From positions 3,038,001 to 3,102,000 of the forward strand of contig OZ223471.1 of NCBI GenBank assembly GCA_965140775.1: DNA of 64,000 nt, given 5' to 3'. The position numbers and the translations under genes were made by a program. The DNA comes from UBA6244 sp965140775 (GTDB taxonomy: Bacteria > Bacteroidota > Bacteroidia > Bacteroidales > F082). Of this stretch, positions 43,101 to 53,900 are shown piece by piece; positions within the stretch are counted from its first letter, which is position 1, and each line of letters starts with the position of its first letter. The notes below the pieces were generated by a model, which was not told the origin of the DNA, did not search any database, and saw only the letters and a list, made by a program, of their open reading frames with translations.

Positions 43101-45611
43101 CGTGTACGTGCCCGGATTAACATACGCATGGGTGGGATTCTGTACATTGGAAAATGGTGTTCCATCGCCAAAATCCCATTGCCAAGTCACAATCGCAGTT
43201 CCATTCTGATCTATTCCCTGAAAACTTACAGCAGATTGGGCGCATACTGTGGTACCGGGACTTATATTCATGGACGCATAAGGCTCCTGAACCACCACCA
43301 TTGAGTTGCTAACCGAATTGGTACAATTGTACGGATTCGTCACCGTGAGTTGAACATTGTAGTTACCTTGGGTAGCGTAGCTATGTGTAGGATTCTGAGC
43401 CGAACTTACGAATCCATCTCCAAAATTCCACGACCAGGAAACTACATTGCTCGAACTGGCATCCGTAAAGTTAATGATCTGATTCACGCATACAGGGCTG
43501 GGAGGTGTTGTAACAAAGCTTACGGAAGGCGTTTGTCTGATGAAAACTGTATGACTTACCTCTCCGGGACAACCATCGGCACTTAAAACATTTAATTGAA
43601 CAAGATAGGTTCCTGAAGTGGAATAAGTATGCGTAACATTTTGACCCGAAACGATGGGAGAGCCATCGCCAAAATCCCATTGCCAACTGACAATATTGGA
43701 CGCGCTGGTTCCACTAAAAGTCTGTGGTGTAGAAGCACATACTTCTAACCCCGGAGATACCGTAAAATCCGCATCAGCGTTGCCTCCGATGGTTAAAATC
43801 ATAGAAGTGGTAATGCTTGGGCATGGCGAAAAACCGAAAATCTCCATTGTTAGCGTAACATTCCCTGTTTCGTTGATGTCGGGCAAATAAGTGGGCCAGA
43901 GGGCATGGGGATTGGTGAAGGTTCCCAAACCTCCTGACCAAAAAATATCGCTGTAATTAACGGCCGTGGGCGGCACAGCTGAATTGGCAAAATCAAAGGG
44001 TTGGGCCTGACAGATTGTTTCATTGGATCCGGCATCACCTGTGGCTTGTGGTTCAACGCTCACCCCAATGGCATCGGTGGAACTACAGTCCTGAAGCGTA
44101 CCTACTACACTATATGTTCCTGCTGTACTCACGGTGATTGTTTGAGAGGTAGCTCCTGTATTCCACAAATAACTGTCAAAACCGGCGCCGGCATCCAAAA
44201 TAACCGATCCGCCTGAACAAATGGACTGGTCTGGACCCAGGTTGATCGGTGGAGCTTCTATTATCTGTACATCTGTTGTAAAATCCTGTGAAACGCCATT
44301 GATGACAACGGTTGCCGTAATGGTAAAAGTTCCCGGAGCTGTAAAAATATGTGTTGGATTCTCCAAAGTAGAGGTGTTACTGGATCCGGATGCGGGATCA
44401 CCGAAATTCCACAGGATGGATTGTATGGGATCAGACGTTTGAATGCTGAAGGTGGTGGTTTCTCCAAAACAGGTGTTTTCGTAGGAGATGTTGGCGGAAA
44501 AATAGCTTTGGATGAAGGTAGGGAGGCCAAGTCTTCCATTTTTTCCATCGAGAAAAACTGCATCATGCACAAAGTCACACGCAGTTCCCAACAAATTGGG
44601 TGAGTTTATAGCCCCTAAATAATCACTAAAATCAAGCGAAACATAAATCTTCTGATCAGGTCCCAACTGCAAAGCCCCCATTTCATTTGTTGGAGAAACT
44701 CCAACAGTAGTTACCGAGTTAACAATCCCGGTTGGGGAACCAGCCGAAAGGTCGGCTTGTAATATTTGGGCTTGATTTCTAATAACCCCCATATACAACC
44801 GGGTCTCATCTGGAGAAAATTCTATACCATAAGCACCAACGTATCCTGTAAATGAAATGGGATTTGAAACATGGCCTGTAGATCTATCAAAATTACACAA
44901 CTCAAATCTGGCCAGAGTCCCATGCATCGCACAGGCTACATAATTTCCCAAAGGTGATGCCTTTAAATAACCTACATAATTGGATACCGGATCACCTTGA
45001 TACGTGCCCACATTACTAATGATGCCCGTGGCGCTTACACCAGACGATGTTACAAGAAATGAATAGTATGAGTTAGAATTTCTGGTATGCGTAACCACCC
45101 ATACATCAACCCCATTTGAATGAGAAACTGCGGTAATACGTTCCGTTACAGGATCCAGTAAGTAGGTGTTTTTAACAGTAACCCTTCCCAATCCACCATT
45201 CAGACTCATATCCACAAGCGAGTAATACAGGTTGGCGCCATTTGGATCGTACGCAGCCGGAACCGTAAAAACATAATATAAATCTCCTGAACCTGGTTTA
45301 CGGACAATGATCGCCGATTGTGTAGAAGAAAAGTCGCCAAAGAGACCTGTCCCGTTGTCCATCACTTGATGATTCGCATTCCAAATGGTAGTTCCTTCCG
45401 TGTAAAATAATAAGTTACCATTAATATCGGAAATGGTAGCGCAACCTTCTCTGGTACTAAGGGCTCCATCAGTTAAAGCCACAGGAGACCCTGAAGAGAA
45501 ATTAATCCCAGCGTTATCTCCGAAATACCAATTATTGGCCTCATTTTGAGAGAACCCACTTAAAATTGCAAGACTAAAAAGGAGTAATAGAGTTATTTTA
45601 TTGTAATTCAT
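34944..45611 (-). CDS. Giant PKD-repeat T9SS type-B adhesin 1
   Basis: 3,555 residues. Signal peptide about 1-21 (ends SGFSQN). The N-terminal domain (about 22-380) starts NWYFGDNAGINFSSG and reads as a propeller-like surface domain found in gliding-associated proteins. I count 32 PKD-type units by their WxWDFGDG-like motif, interrupted near residues 1340-1560 by non-PKD domains (NDTITCQDVYFNL, DESVCFGEPYDF). The C-terminus (LYVPNAFSPSVADPTFNTF ... FSSWGNLVF ... WDGTYEGQPLPTGTYIW) is the CHU_C/type-B sorting domain recognised by the T9SS. The product should be exported and surface-bound, acting in adhesion or motility. Residues from about 1829 to the end are nearly identical to adhesin 2. Base composition is visibly more AT-rich upstream of about 41600. 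Confidence 0.92.
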   Translation of the reverse strand: MNYNKITLLLLFSLAILSGFSQNEANNWYFGDNAGINFSSGSPVALTDGALSTREGCATISDINGNLLFYTEGTTIWNANHQVMDNGTGLFGDFSSTQSAIIVRKPGSGDLYYVFTVPAAYDPNGANLYYSLVDMSLNGGLGRVTVKNTYLLDPVTERITAVSHSNGVDVWVVTHTRNSNSYYSFLVTSSGVSATGIISNVGTYQGDPVSNYVGYLKASPLGNYVACAMHGTLARFELCNFDRSTGHVSNPISFTGYVGAYGIEFSPDETRLYMGVIRNQAQILQADLSAGSPTGIVNSVTTVGVSPTNEMGALQLGPDQKIYVSLDFSDYLGAINSPNLLGTACDFVHDAVFLDGKNGRLGLPTFIQSYFSANISYENTCFGETTTFSIQTSDPIQSILWNFGDPASGSSNTSTLENPTHIFTAPGTFTITATVVINGVSQDFTTDVQIIEAPPINLGPDQSICSGGSVILDAGAGFDSYLWNTGATSQTITVSTAGTYSVVGTLQDCSSTDAIGVSVEPQATGDAGSNETICQAQPFDFANSAVPPTAVNYSDIFWSGGLGTFTNPHALWPTYLPDINETGNVTLTMEIFGFSPCPSITTSMILTIGGNADADFTVSPGLEVCASTPQTFSGTSASNIVSWQWDFGDGSPIVSGQNVTHTYSTSGTYLVQLNVLSADGCPGEVSHTVFIRQTPSVSFVTTPPSPVCVNQIINFTDASSSNVVSWSWNFGDGFVSSAQNPTHSYATQGNYNVQLTVTNPYNCTNSVSNSMVVVQEPYASMNISPGTTVCAQSAVSFQGIDQNGTAIVTWQWDFGDGTPFSNVQNPTHAYVNPGTYTVELSMTNSGGCEDVVTETITVQEIPVAAFAMLPSGSACLGELIQFTDNSSSDVVLWAWDFGDGTTSILQNPDHSYTSFGWFDVELTVTNSNGCTHSIITPIQIYQVPDIQIDMTPGSTICANSLISLSGFDLNATTITDWQWDFGDGSPGFSGQTTSHTYSASGTYTVSLSVVSAGGCTDVVTETVVVNEVPTAGFAMSPTGLACEGDIIDFSDASSSDVISWAWDFGDGILSSDQNPQHAYLNGGVFDVQLVVTNQHACAGTATLPIEIFQIPDAQINVVPGNTVCAQSPISFQGTDNNGTVVVDWQWDFGDGTALVTGQNAIHSYTNAGGYQVTLTTNNQNNCSDVVTTTVIINSLPQCDFSMSPNDSSCVNEVVAFSGVGTADIINWSWQFGDGTTGAGQNTTHAYLTDGTFSVISIVTNGNGCENTASHTRVLVDMSALDFTITPPTSCQNYLVEMNEVGEANFTPWNWDFGDGNSTVGHSVDHTYLQADTVIVSLAVCSQHVEKELIINGTCQVTAGNDTITCQDVYFNLSRLETPPTATNYDSIRWFTSGIGHFDDPRQIAPTYFPDPSEGLIQNDTLTMTMVGYGLAPCGNDTSTMQLVVIPGASAHAGSDESVCFGEPYDFHNSADSSFAMHYATLYWETSGTGHFIDPHVLQPTYVPGPNEMGEVTLTMVAANIINCDSIDEMILTIRPTYEIPVDITLCHYDSIFAQGAWQYNSGIYYDTLATAIYGCDSVIVTNLTVRPKIDHGFTMSTPSPFCLGESIIYTPTGTAQIIDRLWMFGDGTTSTLTTPTHTYQNPGSYQLIYHYTDQNGCSDSIVSNIVVNELPDVDFSVSDSISCMEAPIDFVGSSTSNINSWQWDFGDGQTGTGQMISHMYTTWGMMQVTLTVTDQNGCSETALHTVSISEPPQADFTYVVDSCHTIHFEDASTAPSGYFLVDYDWDLGDGTTQDDPIFNHAYADGGIYNVTLTVTADSSGYTCSNTVTMPVIVPNTPTIYYTWDPEPTCLMDTTFFYGASGTPITDWYWNFDDGHDTTGQYAGHVFDNPGTYDVILYITDTNLCQNSLSQQVTINPIPQVSMQIFDSPTCAQSMTSFQGSADTGIEFWWWDFGDGGISEDQNPVHSYTNGGTYTVTLTATDSAGCSATATGEIIVVPTPTADFSYTMSGCNLFAFTDNSTLPPGYQPYSRLWDFGDGSTSDVPNPVHTYATGGFYDVKLVFTSDSLTYQCSDSITKTVQAPNTPNATFTWAPNPAQAGDNIGFFATSGSTITNWAWDFADGGTATGQNATHTYTNPGDYDVSLTVTDVNGCTFETVIQVHVGGLPPVDFSWNNACENTPIQFTTDASVTDVGAVAIYDWDFGDGTGSNNQDPLHTYVNANMYNVTLTIIDTLGYTNSVTHQVEVMPEPISMFSISSPNCENSETFFEDYSIPLSGYLTTWEWDFGDGNTATINFPDDPDVSHIYPGTGTYTAMLTVTTSDGCQATNSQDVTITPSPIAQIDYDAGCMSGPISFHDVSSENGAGSIIAWQWNFGDPASGSSNQSSQSDPTHLFSGPGTYEVTLSIQSQSNCTDADTIEITITDAPEVDFTFTPACMHEPVSFTITDLTGLDQYFWDFGDGHTSQQPDPENTYDSPGDFQVSLTVQTTDGCTATQTQTVTVNPLPQAGFEYSQPTCVGDTIFFLNLSNSPNGAIVKWEWDFDDGNTETILAPNGGNTSHVYANDQSYDVTLTVTDSDSCQNTVTRTVISVASPVAEFNWEDACFGQPTQFYDLTNNTPDIGSWYWDFGDPLSGNTNTSTYQNPTHVFSSPGDYTVTLIVTNTQGCDDTITHDLSVNPAPDVSFTMSSDTLCANTPVSFAGTSTAQISTWYWDFGDGGYALTQNADYLYNAPGTYTVTLTITDLAGCEASTSEQIVVKDPPLANFSYQNACLGDTTYFTDESYSQLGYIAGWEWDLGDGSTANIQNPTHLYATNDDFQVTLIATDNYGCADTIRQWVKVRTRPIAKIESFVQVCDPAGQVYFFDGSEPGADGSPIQTWEWNLNEGYYSTEIDPEYIYDITDTCYQVTLTVTDDNACYSTDTVEVCVFGQLEVEITADQVCLTQPTTFYAHYLPENDSVASYSWNFHDGTPQITTYHDSIQHTFANPGLYNVELMAVDTNGCSAYASLEITIDSLPTPRFSYEAGACDTPMQFTDESLHGGNFIQSWLWDFGDPLSSEPNTSTAQNPTHLYSPNDSSYQVKLIVTNFTGCTDSITQTVYTRACLIANFYVPDTINLCALTEVCFADSSVFLTQNGNITQWDWDFGDGNTDSYTSFQSHACHSYQDNQGGTYQVTLTVTGEIGTQTYTNTITKEVLIRPTPMAAIVVQNNCLGDITYFMDGSETYSEPITAWRWDFGDTSTDADTAIIANPTYLYPAYDNYLTELIVANQWGCTDTTTTEVTIFKPPTAEFSWAETCQGYYTYFTDESTADSAQITNYFWHFGDPYTMDSVSDLQNPYHIYDSIDSYTVTMQITDANFCRSQISHEIEIYPVPTALFTLTEDWEGRQGQVKLDNLSLCDTIDYFWDFDDTYTSTEENPIHQYEYDSDPIYNLTLVATNTYGCPDTLIYPYELLFTGLYVPNAFSPSVADPTFNTFKPVGINLSEYKLEVFSSWGNLVFSSTLLENGQVAEGWDGTYEGQPLPTGTYIWRITARFSDDSYWRGSDNGDGNLETHGTVTLIR

Positions 45612-45800
45612 GCTATTGCAGATAGACAGCCCCTAACAAACCGAAATCAGATTATTTGTCTGTTTAGAAAAATTGAACGGTTAATTTTTAACAAGAATTC
45701 ATACAGCTAACAGACCGATGAATTCTCCAAATCAAATGTATAAAATAATAGGTTTGAGAATGATTATTATTATAATTTAAAAATATTACAAATAAGGAAC

Positions 45801-48800
45801 TTATCGGATCAAAGTTACAGTTCCGTGGGTTTCTAAATTGCCGTCGCCATTGTCGCTGCCGCGCCAGTAGCTGTCATCGCTAAAGCGTGCCGTGATGCGC
45901 CAGATGTAAGTGCCCGTGGGCAAAGGCTGACCTTCGTAGGTGCCATCCCAGCCCTCGGCTACCTGTCCGTTCTCAAGACGGGTGCTGCTAAAGACCAGGT
46001 TGCCCCAGCCGGAGAATACTTCCAGCTTGTACTCACTCAGGTTGATACCCACCGGCTTGAAGGTGTTAAAGGTCTCATCCGCCACCGAAGGACTAAAGGC
46101 ATTGGGTACATACAGCCCCGTGAACAGCAGCTCATAAGGGTAAATGAGCGTGTCGGGACAGCCATAGGTGTTGGTGGCTACAAGGGTCAGGTTATAAATT
46201 GGATCACTGTCGTACTCGTACTGGTGGATGGGACTTTCTTCCGTTGTGGTGTAGGTGTCGTCAAAATTCCAGAAATAGTCGATGGTATCGCACAGGGAGA
46301 GGTTGTCCAGCTTCACCTGTCCCTGTCTGCCTTCCCAGTCTTCGGTCAGGGTGAAAAGGGCCGTGGGAACGGGATAGATCTCGATTTCATGGCTGATTTG
46401 GCTCCTGCAGAAGTTGGCATCGGTGATTTGCATGGTTACCGTGTAGCTGTCGATGGAATCGTAGATGTGGTAGGGGTTCTGAAGGTCACTCACGCTGTCC
46501 ATGGTGTATGGATCGCCAAAATGCCAGAAGTAGTTAGTGATCTGTGCACTGTCGGCTGTGCTTTCATCGGTGAAGTAGGTGTAGTATCCCTGACAGGTTT
46601 CTGCCCAGCTAAACTCCGCCGTGGGTGGCTTGAAGATGGTCACCTCCGTACTGGTGGTGTCTGTACATCCCCACTGGTTGGCTACAATGAGTTCGGTGAG
46701 GTAGTTGTCGTATGCCGGATACAGGTAGGTGGGGTTGGCGATAATGGCCGTGTCGGCATCGGTTGAGGTGTCACCAAAGTCCCAACGCCAACTGGTGATG
46801 GGATCTCCATAGTTATCACTGCCATCCATGAAGAAGGTGATGTCGCCCAGACAGTTGTTCTGAACGATGATTGCTGCCATGGGGGTGGGACGTATGAGCA
46901 CTTCCTTGGTGATGGTGTTGGTGTAGGTTTGGGTGCCAATCTCTCCGGTAACCGTCAGGGTGACCTGGTAGGTGCCGCCTTGGTTGTCCTGGTAACTATG
47001 GCAGGCATGGCTTTGGAAGCTGTTGTAGCTCTCAGTGGTGCCATCGCCAAAGTCCCAATCCCATTGGGTGATGTTGCCGTTTTGGGTCAAAAATACGGAG
47101 CTGTCGGCAAAGCATACTTCTGTTAGTGCACACAAATTAATGGTGTCGGGTACGTAGAAGTCGGCTATCAAACAAGCCCTGGTATAGACCGTCTGGACAA
47201 TGGAGTCGGTGCAGCCGGTAAAGTTGGTGACAATGAGCTTGACCTGGTAGCTGCTGTCGTTGGGTGAATACAGGTGGGTGGGGTTCTGATCGGTGGAGGT
47301 GTTGGGCTCCGTGCTGAGTGGATCGCCAAAGTCCCACAACCAGCTTTGAATAAAGTTGCCTCCATTTATTGATTCGTCCGTGAACTGCATGGGGGTATCA
47401 CAGGCTCCTGCCTCGTAGCTAAAGCGTGGGGTGGGCAGGGAGTCTATGGTGATTTCCAGACTGGCGTAGGCCGAGCAGCCATTGGTGTCCACGGCCATGA
47501 GCTCTACATTGTAAAGCCCGGGATTGGCAAAGGTGTGTTGGATGCTGTCGTGGTAAGTGGTAATCTGTGGGGTGCCATCGTGGAAGTTCCAGCTGTAGCT
47601 GGCCACGCTGTCGTTCTCGGGCAGGTAGTGGGCATAGAAGGTCGTGGGCTGTGTCAAACAAACCTGATCGGCGGTGATTTCTACTTCCAATTGTCCAAAC
47701 ACGCAGACTTCTACCGTGTCGGTGGAGTAACACGCGTTGTCATCGGTCACTGTCAGGGTTACCTGGTAACAGGTGTCGGTGATATCGTAGATGTACTCGG
47801 GATCGATTTCTGTGCTGTAGTAGCCTTCGTTAAGGTTCCATTCCCAGGTTTGTATCGGGCTGCCATCGGCTCCGGGCTCGCTGCCATCAAAGAAGTAAAC
47901 CTGTCCGGCAGGATCACATACCTGGACAAAGCTTTCGATCTTGGCGATGGGGCGGGTTCTTACCTTCACCCATTGGCGGATGGTGTCGGCACAGCCGTAG
48001 TTGTCCGTGGCAATGAGGGTTACCTGAAAGTCGTCGTTGGTGGCGTACAGGTGGGTGGGGTTTTGGATGTTGGCGGTGCTGCCATCGCCCAAATCCCATT
48101 CCCAGCCGGCAATGTAGCCCAGCTGACTGTAGCTCTCATCGGTGAAGTAGGTGGTGTCGCCCAAACAGGCATTCTGGTAGCTAAAGTTGGCCAGGGGTGG
48201 ATCTTTGACGATGATCTGCTCACTGGTGGAGGCCTCACAGCCTGCCAGGTCGGTGACCGTCAGTGTCACGGTGTAAGTGCCGGGGGCGTTGTACAGGTAG
48301 TCGGCATTTTGGGTCAGGGCATAGCCGCCATCGCCAAAGTCCCAGTACCAGGTGCTGATCTGTGCGGTGGAGGTGCCTGCAAAGCTTACCGGGGTGTTGG
48401 CACACAGGGTGTCGCTGCTCATGGTAAAGCTCACATCGGGGGCGGGGTTCACGCTCAGATCGTGGGTGATGGTGTCGTCGCAGCCCTGGGTGTTGGTCAC
48501 AATCAGGGTGACGGTGTAATCGCCCGGGCTACTGAACACGTGGGTGGGGTTTTGGTAGGTGCTGGTGTTGGTGTTGCCCGAGAGGGGGTCGCCAAAGTCC
48601 CAGTACCAACTGCCAATGTCGGGGGTGTTGTTGGTCAGATCATAAAACTGGGTGGGCTGGCCAAAGCAGGCGTCTTCCCAGTTGAACTCTGCCACGGGAC
48701 TGGCTACGGAGATCACCGTTCTGGTGACCGTGTTCTGACAGCTGTCGGAGTCGGTAACAGTCAGGGTGACATCGTAGCTTTGGTCGTTGGCATACACGTG

Positions 48801-50983
48801 GCTGGTGTTGCCGCCATTGGGTGCCAGGATGGTTTCGGTATTGCCATCGTCAAAGTCCCATTCCCATTTTACAATGGCGCCATTGGGGCTGTTGCTCAGG
48901 TTTAAGAAGAAGATGGTATCGCCGACGCAGGTGGGCTGACTGTATTCAAAGCTGGCCTGTGGCAGGGGGTTCACCGTTACCGTTTGGGTTTGGGTGGCCG
49001 TGCAGCCATCGGTGGTTTGTACGGTTAAGCTTACCTGGAAGTCGCCGGGGCTGTCGTAGGTGTTTTCGGGATCGGGCTGCTGGCTGGTGTGGCCATCGCC
49101 AAAGTCCCAAAAGTATTGATCCAGTCCTGTCAGGTCGGTGATGGTAAAGCTTACCGGTTCATGCATACAGGCGGGGGTGAAAGTAAAGTCCACTTCGGGG
49201 GCATCGGTGATGGTGATTTCTATGGTGTCGGCATCCGTGCAGTTGCTTTGGCTTTGAATGCTTAAGGTGACTTCATAGGTGCCCGGACCGCTGAACAAGT
49301 GGGTGGGATCGCTCTGGCTGCTCTGGTTGGAGGATCCACTGGCGGGGTCGCCAAAGTTCCACTGCCATGCCATGATGGTGCCGGCGCCGTTTTCACTGCT
49401 CACGTCATGGAAGCTGATGGGTCCGCTCATGCAGCCCGCATCGTAGTCGATCTGGGCAATGGGTGATGGGGTGATGGTGACGTCCTGGCTATTGGTTGCC
49501 TGACAGCCATCGCTGGTGGTGACCGTTAGCATGGCGGTGTAGGTGCCTGTACCTGGGTAAATGTGGCTTACATCGGGATCGTCGGGGAAGTTGATGGTTG
49601 CTGTATTGCCATCGCCAAAGTCCCACTCCCAGGTGGTGAGATAGCCGCTCAGGGCAATGCTGTAGTCTTCAAAGAAGGTTTCTGAGTTCTCGCAGTTGGG
49701 ACTGCTGATGGAAAACATGCTGATGGGCTCGGGCATCACTTCTACCTGGTGGGTAACACTGTTGGTATATCCCAGGGTGTCGATAATGGTGAGGGTGACA
49801 TTGTACATGTTCGCGTTGAGGTAGGTGTGCAGGGGATCCTGGTTGTTGCTGCTTGTGCCATCGCCAAAGTCCCAGTCGTAGATGGCCACGGCACCCACAT
49901 CGGTTATGGTGGCATCGGTGGTGAACTGGATGGGGGTGTTTTCGCAGGCGTTGTCCCAGGTGAAATCAACAGGGGGTAGTCCGCCTACGTTTACTTGTAT
50001 CACGGTTTCAAAGGTGCAGCCGTTTACATCGGTGACGGTCAGGCTCACATCGTAGTCGCCGGGGTTGGTGTAGGTGTGGGTGGTGTTTTGTCCCGTGGCT
50101 GTGCCGCCATCGGCAAAGTCCCATGCCCAGTTGGTGATGGTGCTGCCGCTGGTGGCAAAAAAGCCGATGTTGTCGCCTGCCTGGGCGGGGTTGGGTGCCC
50201 AGGTGAAGGTGGCATTGGGGGTGTTGGGGGCTTGCACGGTCTTGGTGATGCTGTCGCTGCATTGGTATGTCAGGCTATCGCTGGTGAACACCAGTTTGAC
50301 ATCGTAGAAGCCTCCCGTGGCATAGGTGTGTACGGGATTGGGGACATCGGAGGTGCTGCCATCACCAAAGTCCCAGAGTCTGCTATAGGGCTGATAGCCC
50401 GGGGGCAGGGTGCTGTTGTCGGTAAAGGCAAACAGGTTGCAGCCGCTCATGGTGTAACTAAAGTCGGCCGTGGGGGTGGGTACCACGATAATCTCTCCTG
50501 TGGCAGTTGCGGAGCAGCCTGCCGAGTCGGTGGCGGTTAAGGTGACGGTGTAGGTGCCGCCATTGGTGTAGCTGTGAACGGGGTTTTGGTCTTCGCTGAT
50601 GCCGCCATCGCCAAAGTCCCACCACCAGAATTCGATGCCGGTATCGGCACTTCCCTGGAAACTGGTCATACTTTGGGCGCAGGTGGGTGAATCAAAGATT
50701 TGCATGCTCACCTGTGGGATGGGGTTGATGGTGACTTGTTGGCTTAGACTGTTCTGGCACAGGTTGGTGTCGGTGATGTAGAGGATCACGTCATAAGTTC
50801 CGGGGTTGTCGAACACGTGTCCGGCATATTGTCCGGTGGTGTCGTGGCCATCGTCGAAGTTCCAGTACCAATCGGTGATGGGGGTGCCCGAAGCGCCGTA
50901 GAAGAAGGTGGTGTCCATCAAACAGGTGGGCTCGGGATCCCAGGTGTAGTAGATGGTGGGGGTGTTGGGGACGATTACGGGCA
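45801..50983 (-). repeat. 5.18-kb near-identical segment, copy 2
   Basis: Partner of 34944-40126. It encodes the last 19 PKD-type units and the type-B sorting domain of adhesin 2. Sequence outside both edges is clearly different (3' flank) or diverged (upstream coding part). Confidence 0.95.
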
Positions 50984-53900
50984 GGGAGGTGCTGTTGGTA
51001 CAGAAATCTCCGTCTTTTTCACTGGTAACAGTTAAAGTAACCGTGTAAACCCCTCCTGCTGGGTATTGGTGTCTGAAAGTGGGGCCTGAATCGGTGGTGC
51101 CATCGCCCAGTTCCCAGTACCAGTCTACCAAAAAGTAGCCCGCGGGGGCGATGCTCTCATCAGTGAAGATGATCTTCTGACAGGTGTCTATGGCATAGCT
51201 AAAATCAACTATGGGGGGTTCTACCACGTCGATCATCAGGGTGTCGGCGTTGCTGCAGCCAATCACGTCGGTGACGGTGAGGGTCACCAGGTAGTTTCCA
51301 AAGATGGTGTAGGTATGTGGGGGTGGGTTTTGGTCGGTGCTGGTGGTGCCATCGCCAAAGTTCCACATCCAGGTGACGTTGTCGGTGCTGAATCCACTAA
51401 AGGTGACTTCGTTGTTCACACACACGGAGCTGATATTGGATACGGCCACCACGTTGGGGGGATCGTTTACCGTGATGGTGACGATGTTGGTGTAGATGCT
51501 GCCGCATCCGGAGGTTTGCATCAGGCGGTAGTTGGTGGTGGTTTGCAGGGCGTTGGGCTCGCTGTAATCCAGTGATGTGGCGCCTCCGATGGGGGTATAG
51601 GGTCCGCCTGCCTGTGATTTTTCCCACTGGTAGCTATAGATGCCGTCTGCGCCCGTGGGAACGGTGCCGTGCAGGGGCAGGGTGGGAATGGTGTTAAAGC
51701 AAATGGTTTGGTTGCCGGTGGCGTTTCCTGGTAAGAATTCGTTGTAAACGGTTACGGTCACCGTATTGGTGTTTTCTATTCCACAGCCTGATCCACTGCT
51801 TTGTACTTGTCTGAAGTAGGTGGTGGTGGTCAGGGCTCCGCTTTGGTAATCGATTTGGGTGGCACCGGGAATATCCAAAAAGGTGACATTGTTGGTGGAA
51901 CTCTGCCATTGGTAGGTGTAGTTGCCATCGCCTCCGGTGGGGGCGGTTCCCAAGATTGCCGTGGGGATGGTATTGTAGCAGATGGTCTGATCACCACTGA
52001 TGCTGCCCACGTTGTAGTCGGGATGTACATCCACGAAAATGGAGGCGGTGGTCACGGTGCCACAGATGCATATCTGGTTCAGGTGGTAGTAGGTGGGGGT
52101 GGTCAGCAGGCCGGGTTGGTAGCTCAGGTTGGTGGCGCCGGTGATATCGGTGTAGGTGATATCGTCCGTGGAGCTTTGCCACTGGTAGGTGTAGTTGCCA
52201 TCACCACCGGTGGGGGGATCGGCACTCACGGGGGCGGGCTGGGTATTGTAGCAGATGAGCTGGTCGCCACTCACGGCGCCGGGGATGAACTCATCCAGCA
52301 CGCCGATGGTGGTAGTGGGGGTGAATACAAGTGCACAGGTATTGGTCTGTCGCAACCTGTAATAGGTGGTTTGGGTAAGTAAGGGGGGTTGGTAGCTCAG
52401 GGTGGTGGCTCCGGTGATGTCGCTAAAGGTGATGTTGTCAGTGGAGCTTTGCCATTGGTAGGTGTAAACTCCATCGCCTCCTGTGGGGGCATCGGCCACC
52501 AGCAGCTGGGGTTGGTTGCTATAGCAGATGATTTCGTCGGGGGCGGGGGCGCCGGCCAAAAATTCATCCCACACGTTGACCGTGATCACCGGGGTTTCCT
52601 TGCTGCCGCAATCGCAGCTTTGTACGTTTTTGAAGTAGGTGGTCTGCAATAAGGAGGTGGGACTCAGGTAGGTCAGGGCCGTGGCTCCGGGGATGTCGGT
52701 GAAGGTGACATTGTCGGTGGAGCTCTGCCATTGGTAGCTGTAGGTGCCTACACCGCCCGTGGGGGCACTTACTTCCATCTGGGCAGGGACGATGTTGTAG
52801 CAGATGGTTTGGTCGGGGGTGAGGGGGGCGCCGGGCTGGTAGTCTTCGATGGTGAGGATCATGTTGTCGCTCTCGCGGCAGCGGATGGCGCTTAGGACTT
52901 CCATATTGAATTCGATGTCAATAGGATAAGTTATGTTGGGGTCGAAATCCCCCACCACATACACGGGTCGTTCAACGTGCGAATCAAGGAAATATCCCGC
53001 CGGATCTATCGTCGGATCGACTTTGGTCCAATTGATAATATCTCCATTCTGTTCTACAGGTGGTACCAAACTATTGGCAAAATCAAAAGGTAAACCCACA
53101 CATGCTTGTTCATCGGTACCGGCGTCGGCATAGGACCCCTCGCGTACTTCCAACACCATCACGTCGGTTTGGTCGGTACAGGGTGACAGTGCAGTTGCAT
53201 GCAACGTAAGTGTAACAAAAGCTATTTCATCAGGTCCGGGAACATAGGTGGGATTTGCCGTGGTTTCATTTATCAGCGATCCTCCCTGTGTGCTGTTGTG
53301 TGTCCACAAGAGGGAACTATAGTTGACAGCATCTGCATCGATGAGTGTGAAAGGAACATCCTCACAGGTAACACGATCGGGACCTGCATCAGCCAGACAG
53401 GTTCCGTTGATGGTTATTGGCTTTATCACTTGCTCCACACAGAGGTTTAAGGTAACATTATAATTTCCCGGTGCGGTGTAAGTATGAACCGTATTTTTCC
53501 CTGTTCCCATGCTACCATCGCCATAATCCCAATCCCAACCGGTAAAATCAGCATCGCCAATCCCATCGAAACTAACCTGAAAATCCTGACAACCAACAGG
53601 CGGATTCAAATTAAAATCGAGTCCCGACATATCTACCACCACCTGTTCGTGGGTGGTAGATACGGCACACCCGTTATTATTGGTATAAGTGGAGGTTATC
53701 AGAAAATTCCCTGCATTTTGAAATTCATGGGTAGTGATGGCATTGGTTCCGGCCTCACCATCGCCAAAATCCCATTGCCAATCCACAATATCAGAGGTTC
53801 CTGAAGCCTCCAGAGTGAGCATCTCGCCCAAACAGATGGTGTCGTTGGGTAACACAGCGAAATCGGCCGCAGGAAGGTCGCTCACCAACAAATGATGAAC

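Noticed and set aside
45695..45725. Inverted repeat GAATTCAT ... ATGAATTC between the two adhesin genes
   Set aside because: AT-rich, 15-nt loop and no U-run; not a convincing terminator. It could be a protein site, but nothing supports that.
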